From Ipomoea triloba (lineage: Eukaryota > Streptophyta > Magnoliopsida > Solanales > Convolvulaceae): a stretch of 64,000 nt of DNA. The translations under genes were made by a program, and so were the position numbers. Positions 57,633 through 64,000 of the stretch are shown in pieces (positions within the stretch are counted from its first letter, which is position 1; each line of letters begins with the position of its first letter). The notes beneath the pieces were generated by a model that did no database searches, had not been told where the DNA came from, and saw only the letters and a list, made by a program, of their open reading frames with translations. The stretch is from NCBI RefSeq assembly GCF_003576645.1, contig NC_044918.1:22252452-22316451 (forward strand), in the 5' to 3' direction.

Positions 57633-57647
57633 AAACGACGTCGTTTT
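57632..57647. repeat. 16-bp palindrome AAAACGACGTCGTTTT
   Basis: Perfect, shares one base with the 38-bp palindrome. The AACGNCGTCGTTT core recurs at 10715 and 44935 in other repeats. Confidence 0.95.
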
Positions 57648-57885
57648 ATGTTTTTTTTTTTTTAAAATTTGTTAATTAACACCGTTAACGGAGATTGGGA
57701 GAGCAGTAGGCGGTTGTCCGGTTCATCATCGCAGTTCTCCAGTCATTCACCATCATCGCAAAACAATTCTTCACTCATTCATCATCGTAATTCTCGTTCG
57801 ATTCATCATCGCCGATCTCCTCCGATTCAACATCGCGAAATTCTTTCGATTCACCATCGTAATTCTTCTTTGAAATTCTTCTTCA

Positions 57886-60800
57886 ATGATGGCAGAGGTA
57901 GTAGATCAACTAAGTTTACACGTTGATGGCTCATCTTCGATTGCAGGTTTTAAGTTTGGATTCATGTTTGATGAATTGTATAGATTTATGTTTGTTTTTT
58001 TCGAATTTAGGATTTGTGGTTAGATTGATTGTGTAACCATGTATTTGAGTTTTAGATTCACACTTATACAACTCTACATTCACAGTTACATAGTGATAGA
58101 TTCACACATTTAGAACACTACATTCACACTGTTTCCTGATACTCTGTTTTATTTTTTTTATATTTGCAGTGATGGCAGAGGCAGTAGATCAACTAAGTTT
58201 ACACGTTGATAGCTCATCTTCGATTGCAGGTTTTAAGTTTGGATTCATGTTTGATGAATTGTATAGATTTATGTTTGTTTTTTTCGAATTTAGGATTTAT
58301 GGTTAGATTGATTGTGTAACCATGTATTTGAGTTTTAGATTCACACTTATACAACTATACATTCACAGATACATAGTTCTAGATTCACACATTTAGAACT
58401 ATAGATTCACACTGTTTCCTGATACTCTGTTTTATTTTTTTATATTTGTAGTGAATGCAGATTTAGTTGTTGTCTCAACAAGCAATGATCAAGGCTGTAT
58501 AAATGTTAAGGATTCTACTTCAATTCCAGGTTTTTTTTAATTGTTTTTTAGAGTAAAATTAGTGATTCATATTGATTTACGATTTATGTGTAGTTGTGTG
58601 TAATAGTGTTTGATGTGTGAATATAGAGTATAGGACCTGTGAATATATAGTTTTGAATGTGTGAATGCATAACAGTGTTGATATAATTCCATACTTGAGG
58701 TTATATTTCATATGTGCAGTTGATCAAGATTTGGTGGGTATTGTAGTAAGTAATGGTGATGAAGCGTATGAGTTATATAACGATTATGCATTTAGAATTG
58801 GTTTTAGTGTGAGGAAGGGTAAGCAACGCTACCAAGGGTCTACTAAAAATGTTAAGATGAAGACATTTTTGTGCTCTAAGGCTGNNNNNNNNNNNNNNNN
58901 NNNNNNNNNATAGATTCACACATTAACACAACATTCACAGTTACATAGTGATAGATTCACACGAACACTACATTCTGTTTCCTGATACTCTGTTTTATTT
59001 TTTTATATTTGCAGTGATGGCAGAGGCAGTAGATCAACTAAGTTTACACGTTGATGGCTCATCTTCGATTGCAGGTTTTAAGTTTGGATTCATGTTTGAT
59101 GAATTGTATAGATTTATGTTTGTTTTTTTTTTATTTAGGATGTGAGTTTTGATTCACACTTATACAACTATACATTCACAGATACATAGTTCTAGATTCA
59201 CACATTTAGAACTATAGATTCACACTGTTTCCTGATACTCTGTTTTATTTTTTTATATTTGTAGTGAATGCAGATTTAGTTGTTGTCTCAACAAGCAATG
59301 ATCAAGGCTGTATAAATGTTGAGGATTCTACTTCAATTCCAGGTTTTTTTTTTATTGTTTTTTAGAGTAAAATTAGTGATTCATATTGATTTACGATTTA
59401 TGTGTAGTTGTGTGTAAGTGTTTGATGTGTGAATATAGAGTATGGACTTGTGAATATATAGTTTTGATGTGTGAATGCATATATTTGAGTAGAGAATATA
59501 TTTCCATTAGATTGCTTTTTATTTGTTTTCTTTGGTATGCTTTTCCATACTTGAGGTTATATTTCATATGTGCAGTTGATCAAGATTTGGTGGGTATTGT
59601 AGTAAGTAATGGTGATGAAGCGTATGAGTTGTATAACGATTATGCATTTAGAGTTGGTTTTAGTGTGAGGAAGGGTAAGCAACGCTACCAAGGGTCTACT
59701 AAAAATGTTAAGATGAAGACATTTTTGTGCTCTAAGGCTGGTAGTAAGTCCAAGAAAAACAGTGGTGTTAAGGCGTATTCAAAGATTGATTTAAGGACGG
59801 GGTGTGGAGCATATATTCAGTTTGATGTAGATGGTAATGGGGTGTGGACAGTAACAAAACACGAGAAAGCTCATAACCACAAGCTAAGCACTAAAGACAA
59901 GAGTCACCTACTTCGTTCGCACAGAAGAGTGGGAAATAATCAACTTTCATACTTAAGAGACTTAAAGAAGAGTGGGGTTGCCTTAGCGGATGGGATAAGG
60001 TTTTTGAAACATCAGTCAGGAGGGTCTCCACTCGTTGGGTTTACCAATCGAGATGCTTACAATTCATTGGCATTTGATTCTTTGAAGAGTTTGGATGGAA
60101 CTGATTCGAATTCGTTGATTGAAATATTTAGGAGGAGGCAGTGTAATGAGCCTGACTTCTTTTTTGACTTTGAAGTTGATGATGATGCAAGATTAACTAG
60201 CTTTTTTTGGAGGGACGGGCAAATGAGACGAGACTATGCGTTGTTTGGAGACTTGTTAGTGCATGATACAACATATCGCACTAACAAGTACGACATGATA
60301 TGTGGTCCATTTGTAGGGATGAACCACCATTGTATGAATATTATGTTTGGGTGTGGTTTTTTGATGAACGAAAGGATAGAGTCATTTGTATGGTTGTTTA
60401 GAGCATTTCTTAGATCTATGGGTGGCAAATGTCCACAAACCATTATGACTGATCAATGCACAGCCATGGCTGCTGCCATCTCTCAAGTGTTTACAACATC
60501 ACGGCATCGTCTTTGCATATGGCATATCGGTGAGAACTCGAAGAAGCACATCAAGACACTTAGGAACAATAAGAATTTCATGGATCTATTTAATTGTTTG
60601 TTGAAGTACACAGACACCGAAGCTGAGTTTGAGTTGTATTGGCCAAGGTATGTTATTGTACTTTACTCATTCACTTTGAGTTTGAATTTTCAATACTATT
60701 TTTGTAAAATAATGACTTATTGATTTGTGAATATACAGTATAGAAGCTGTGAATCTAGAGTACTAAATGTGTGAGTGTAGAACATATAGTAATATAATTA

Positions 60801-61200
60801 CTGAACAAGTATCACTGAAATGTGTGAATGTATACGTTTGAAACTGTGAATGTATAGTATAGGGTTTGTGAATGTAGAGTTATGAATGTGTGAATGTCTA
60901 TCAGACTTGAGTTCAGAGATCTTAAAAACTGTGAATGTAGAGGAGTGTATTTGTGAATATAGAGTTATCAGATTGTGAATATAGTTTCTAAAATTGTGTA
61001 TATTTTTTCCTTTTGTGATCTTATGATTTTCAGGATGGTGATTGACTATAAGTGTCATAAGAATCCGTGGTTAGAAAAATTGTACGATTGTAGGGAAAAA
61101 TGGTGCCCCGCATTTAACAAGGATTACTTTTCTGGTGGCATTTTATCCTCACAAAGGAGTGAGACCACAAACCATTCAATTTCTAGGAAGCTAACAAAGN
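57886..61200 (+). CDS. FAR1/FHY3-type MULE transposase, C-terminus missing
   Basis: Leader exons 57886-57946 (MMAEVVDQLSLHVDGSSSIA), 58170-58229 and 58452-58529 precede a coding exon that is cut by a 25-N gap. The same exons recur after the gap (59015-59074, 59265-59342), then the full main exon 59576-60647 and a last exon 61034-61200. The main exon has the FAR1 DNA-binding region (DEAYELYNDYAFRVGFSVRKG, TGCGAYIQF, KHEKAHNHKL) followed by the MULE transposase domain: first Asp in GDLLVHDTTYRTNKY, the GVNHH-like GMNHHCMNIMFGCGFL, second Asp in TIMTDQCTAM, and RLCIWHIGEN. Phases agree across introns. It stops at an N in SISRKLTK; the third acidic residue and the SWIM zinc finger are not seen, so the gene as assembled is incomplete. 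The leader duplication is probably an assembly artefact. Confidence 0.85.
58170..59575. repeat. repeated leader-exon block flanking an N gap
   Basis: The leader exon 'atggcagaggcagtagatcaac' and its intron occur at 57886, 58170 and 59015; the 'gtgaatgcagatttagttg' exon at 58452 and 59265; the 'gttgatcaagatttggtggg' exon start at 58720 and 59576. The second set follows the 25 Ns (58885-58909). Confidence 0.85.
58885..58909. other. assembly gap, 25 Ns
   Basis: Twenty-five Ns inside a FAR1-like exon, flanked by near-identical sequence on both sides. Likely a collapsed or falsely duplicated region. Confidence 0.97.
60648..61033. repeat. TGTGAATRTAGAG-type degenerate satellite in MULE intron
   Basis: The intron is mostly 'tgtgaatgtagagt/tgtgaatatagtat' units at about 20-35 bp spacing. 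Reverse-complement units ('attcacacattt', 'tatattcacagttt') fill 61735-61935, 62340-62520 and 63110-63540 on the Ulp1 side and 10020-10280 in the orphan end. Confidence 0.85.
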
Positions 61201-61277
61201 TGTAGAAAAAAGGATTACAACATAGTTCTACAGGAATTCAAGGAACTATTGTATATTCACATTTGAGTACAAGCTGT

Positions 61278-64000
61278 TCATTTCTTGTTGTACAAGAGTT
61301 TGGTTTTCTTGATCACAATGTTTTTCAATATGTTGGCACGCCACCTTATGATTGTTGCGGCGTACCTGGCCCTCAATCCAATTAAGAAGTTTTCCTACAA
61401 ATATACAAGATCAAATAAATACTTTATTGCAATGCTAGCAAAAAAAAAAAAGATAAGAAATTATTCAAAGCTAGTATTTGTGTACTTACATTTAAGCTTG
61501 CTTTCTTTTTGAATCCCGGGTTCCATTTATTCAATGTCCCTTTATATGTTTCCATATGCCTCATTACAAATAGTCCGCAATCAATATAATTTTCCGATTC
61601 TTTCCAACTCATGTCCACAACCTCTATGGTTAGCTCATCCACCTTCCAGAATAGGGCAGATGACCCCAGTGCTAGGTATTCTTTTAAAGTTGTAACCTGG
61701 ACATAAATATTTAAGTCTACCATTGTTACACATTCACACATTCATAACAGTATATTCACAGATTATCTATTCTACATTCACAGATTGAAAATACCACATT
61801 CACACATTTCAGTGTTAGATTTTCAGTGATTATATTACATCTGCTATACATTCACACTTTGATAACTCTATATTCACACTTTATATACTATATATTCACG
61901 GTTTGAAAAGTACACATTCACATACATGTAGCAACTGAAAAGGAGCTCAAGTTGGTGATCAACTTACCAAGAGGGTTGGGCAATCTCCATACTTGTCCTT
62001 CATGGTAACACCACGGACTAAGGGCTTGTTGTCAATTATTTCAAGTTTTGAGGCTTTAACATTGATGCAAATGAGAAAATAGTGCCTGTGACGAAACACT
62101 GGAAAGAATATCTAAGTTCAAAAAAGGAAAATAAAAACAGTGTCATTAATGTCTTGAATGTGACTAGATAAACTGAGTGTTGTTGATAAACTCACCAGGT
62201 CCGCATCATTTATGTCCAAATTTTGTAGGCGCTCAATTTCATATGTCATCCGTTCATAGAAGTTTTGTTTCTTTTTTTCCATCGGGAGACATTTCATCCA
62301 TTCGTGGGTGGGATCTAGTTGTAACTAAGATAAAAAAAAAAACTATGAATATATAGTATATAAACTGTGAATATAGAGTATATAATATGTGAATCTTTAA
62401 AATAGTTAACACAGTCCAGCAACTTGTACCCTGTAATGTGTGAATGTATAGGTTTCAAATTGTGAATTTAAAGTATAGAAACTGTGAATATACTAATATG
62501 AATGTGTGAATCTGTAACCAAGCTAACACAGTTATACCAATATTTAAAAAGTATACTCGTTTACAAATTCAAAAAGGACTTACGTAGGCAATTGTGCTGA
62601 AAAACACCCTCTTCGGTTGCCCGGGTGCACGCTCTTTGTCAAGCATTGAGAGCCTCAATGCCCATACATCTAAGAAGATATTTTCAACTTGGCCAACACT
62701 GAGCGAGATGAAGTGATCCCTAGTGATCTCAATGTCACGAAAGCTGAAAAGTAATTCACTACAAAAGGCACAAAAAAAAGAATTAAAATTAAAAAAAATA
62801 GAAAATTTACCCAATTCACATTAATGTAAGTAATTAATAAATATTTAGATGGAACATACTCTTTAGGATGTTCCTCAGAAACTTCTACAAATGCATAGTT
62901 CGAGAGGAGTTTATCTGGGACAGTGGCATTTCTGATTTTCATCCCATGTTCATTCCAGAATGGAGACCGTAGGTTTAGGGGGATGTTCTTGAACTTTCGT
63001 TGAGGCCTCTTTCTAGTAATGACATCCTCGACATTAGATTCACTCTCTGCTAATGCACTGTGTTCACATAATAGAAGTATTTAATCAACAAAAAACAGAA
63101 GCTTATGTTTACCAAATATAGAGCCTTATATTCACACCTTGTTATCTCTATGTTCACAGTCTGTGAGGTCTATATTCACAATTTAGAATTTTGAGGTTTA
63201 GCCTAAAGGTGTTTAGTTTTAGGTGTCCCAATGCTTTCTTCACAACTTTAGATCCCTATGTTCACAAATTGTTACTGTAATCTGTTATATCTATATTCAC
63301 AATTTGTTAACTGATTCCCTTTGTTTTACAGATTCACAGCTTTAATGTTGTATATTCACAGTTTATATATTCCATATTCACAGTTCTTAAACACCATATT
63401 CACACATCTTAGGACTTCAGATTCACTATAAGTAGGTCACCTCTGTCACAGATTCACAGCTTTATAATTTTATATTCATATATTGCATACTAAACATTCA
63501 CATTTTTTATAGTCCACATTCATAACATTTTAGGGCTTCATTGCTAACTTTACAGCCATTCTATAGATTGACAAAAACATAGTACTAAGATCATTCTTTG
63601 TAGTCTAAGTTCTAGATTCTGCTAAGTAAAAGTATTCCATTACCTATCAAATTCATCAACAGGGGAATCAGCCCTTTGAAAAGGAACTCTAGTCACACCA
63701 GGGGTTGAAAAAGTTGCATCTTTTGTGGCTTCCCCTGCAATTCTATCCACCAGGGCATCAATCCCCGGTTCCCCCGCAGCATCCTCTGTCTCTTGCTCTT
63801 TCTCCTTCTCTTTCTCCTTTTCTTGTTACTGCTCCTTGTCCTTATGTTGCTGCTGTGCTGGTGGTGGTGGTGGAGTCAGCCCCAAATCACTCCCTTGCTG
63901 CTGTGCTGGTTGTGGTGGTGGAGTCAGCCCTAAATCCCCCTCCTGTTGCTGTGCTGGTGGTGGTGATGGACTCAGCCCCAAATCAAAGGTCGGAGCATCT
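61278..64000 (-). CDS. Ulp1-type (C48) cysteine protease carried by the MULE, 5' end outside window
   Basis: Minus-strand exons, phases consistent: 64000-63644 (partial), 63057-62860, 62758-62584, 62324-62196, 62111-61968, 61696-61490 and 61394-61278. The upstream exon has three 16-residue repeats DLGL(S/T)P...AQQQ and a Lys/Glu run; it contains one in-frame stop (63828-63826). Then LNLRSPFWNEHG, ENIFLDVWALRLSMLDK, LDPTHEWMKCLP, and the protease core: catalytic His in FRHRHYFLICIN, Asp in LEIIDNK, Cys in NYIDCGLFVMRHMETY, and a tail LRARYAATII. The Gln normally six residues before the Cys is Ser here. Ulp1 enzymes cleave SUMO or SUMO-like tags in the nucleus. MULEs carrying ULP-like genes are known (Arabidopsis Kaonashi). 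The stop may be a mutation, an assembly error or mark a non-coding upstream part. Confidence 0.85.
63850..64000 (-). repeat. 48-bp coding repeat (DLGLxPxPPPAQQQ), three units
   Basis: On the minus strand the 16-residue unit beginning DLGL recurs three times (SPSPPPAQQQEG, TPPPQPAQQQGS, TPPPPPAQQQHK). On the + strand the phrase GTGCTGGTNGTGGTG marks each. Confidence 0.85.

Larger units (their letters stand above)
57582..64000 (+). mobile_element. Mutator-like element (FAR1 type) with Ulp1 gene, right end outside window
   Basis: Starts GCAAATTATGCCGTGGACCC exactly where copy 2 of the duplication breaks off; copy 1 continues across the site, which confirms an insertion. Contents: two palindromes at the end, a leader, a FAR1-type MULE transposase gene (+), a convergent Ulp1-type protease gene (-), and dispersed 'tgtgaatatagag' units in introns and spacers. 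The right end and target copy lie beyond 64000. Confidence 0.85.

Overview
Nuclear DNA of a flowering plant, almost certainly a eudicot. It holds four intron-rich plant genes (mostly GT-AG introns) in AT-rich sequence packed with plant transposable elements: Ty1-copia, LINE, SINE, Helitron, CACTA, PIF/Harbinger, hAT-like MITEs and a FAR1-type Mutator-like element (MULE). The TE mix would suit an asterid, perhaps Convolvulaceae, but that is only a guess. No tRNA, rRNA or CRISPR was seen.

Layout. 1-2328: 3' half of a decayed copia element with a short LTR. 4670-7701 (-): six-exon NudC-domain chaperone gene (BOBBER1-like). 7933-9799 (-): 3' end of a Helitron, its helicase split by a 1.2-kb Tourist-like MITE. 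10020-11190: orphan MULE end and a MITE cluster. 11400-13700 (-): three-exon twin-CX9C gene (CMC1-like). 13875-18568: candidate non-autonomous Helitron. 19040-20725: PIF transposase relic and an RPA-like relic. 23145-28568 (+): twelve-exon diflavin reductase (ATR3/TAH18). 29185-33600: MITEs, a CACTA N-terminal fragment and foldback elements. 34301-40646 (-): seven-exon wax ester synthase/DGAT gene (WSD1-like) with a SINE just after its stop codon. 41327-43900: MITEs and a LINE relic. 44341-57581: a 5,045-bp unit present twice in tandem; copy 2 is interrupted by a 3.4-kb LINE and, at its right end, by a MULE. 57582-64000: the MULE, with a FAR1-like transposase (+) and a convergent Ulp1-type protease gene (-).

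The four host genes look functional: spliced models stay in frame throughout and keep the diagnostic residues. They do not form a pathway. They act in NudC chaperoning, mitochondrial copper/COX assembly, cytosolic electron supply for Fe-S assembly, and wax/TAG synthesis.

The most interesting parts are the MULE that pairs a FAR1-type transposase with a Ulp1 protease and carries a perfect 38-bp palindrome at its end; the tandem duplication, which serves as an empty-site control for a LINE and a MULE insertion; and a MITE insertion whose removal, with one 3-bp target copy, restores a Helitron helicase frame. Three assembly weak points are visible: single Ns at 5164 and 61200, and a 25-N gap at 58885-58909 flanked by a repeated exon set. 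All exon coordinates were derived by hand from splice signals and reading frame and could be off by a base or two.
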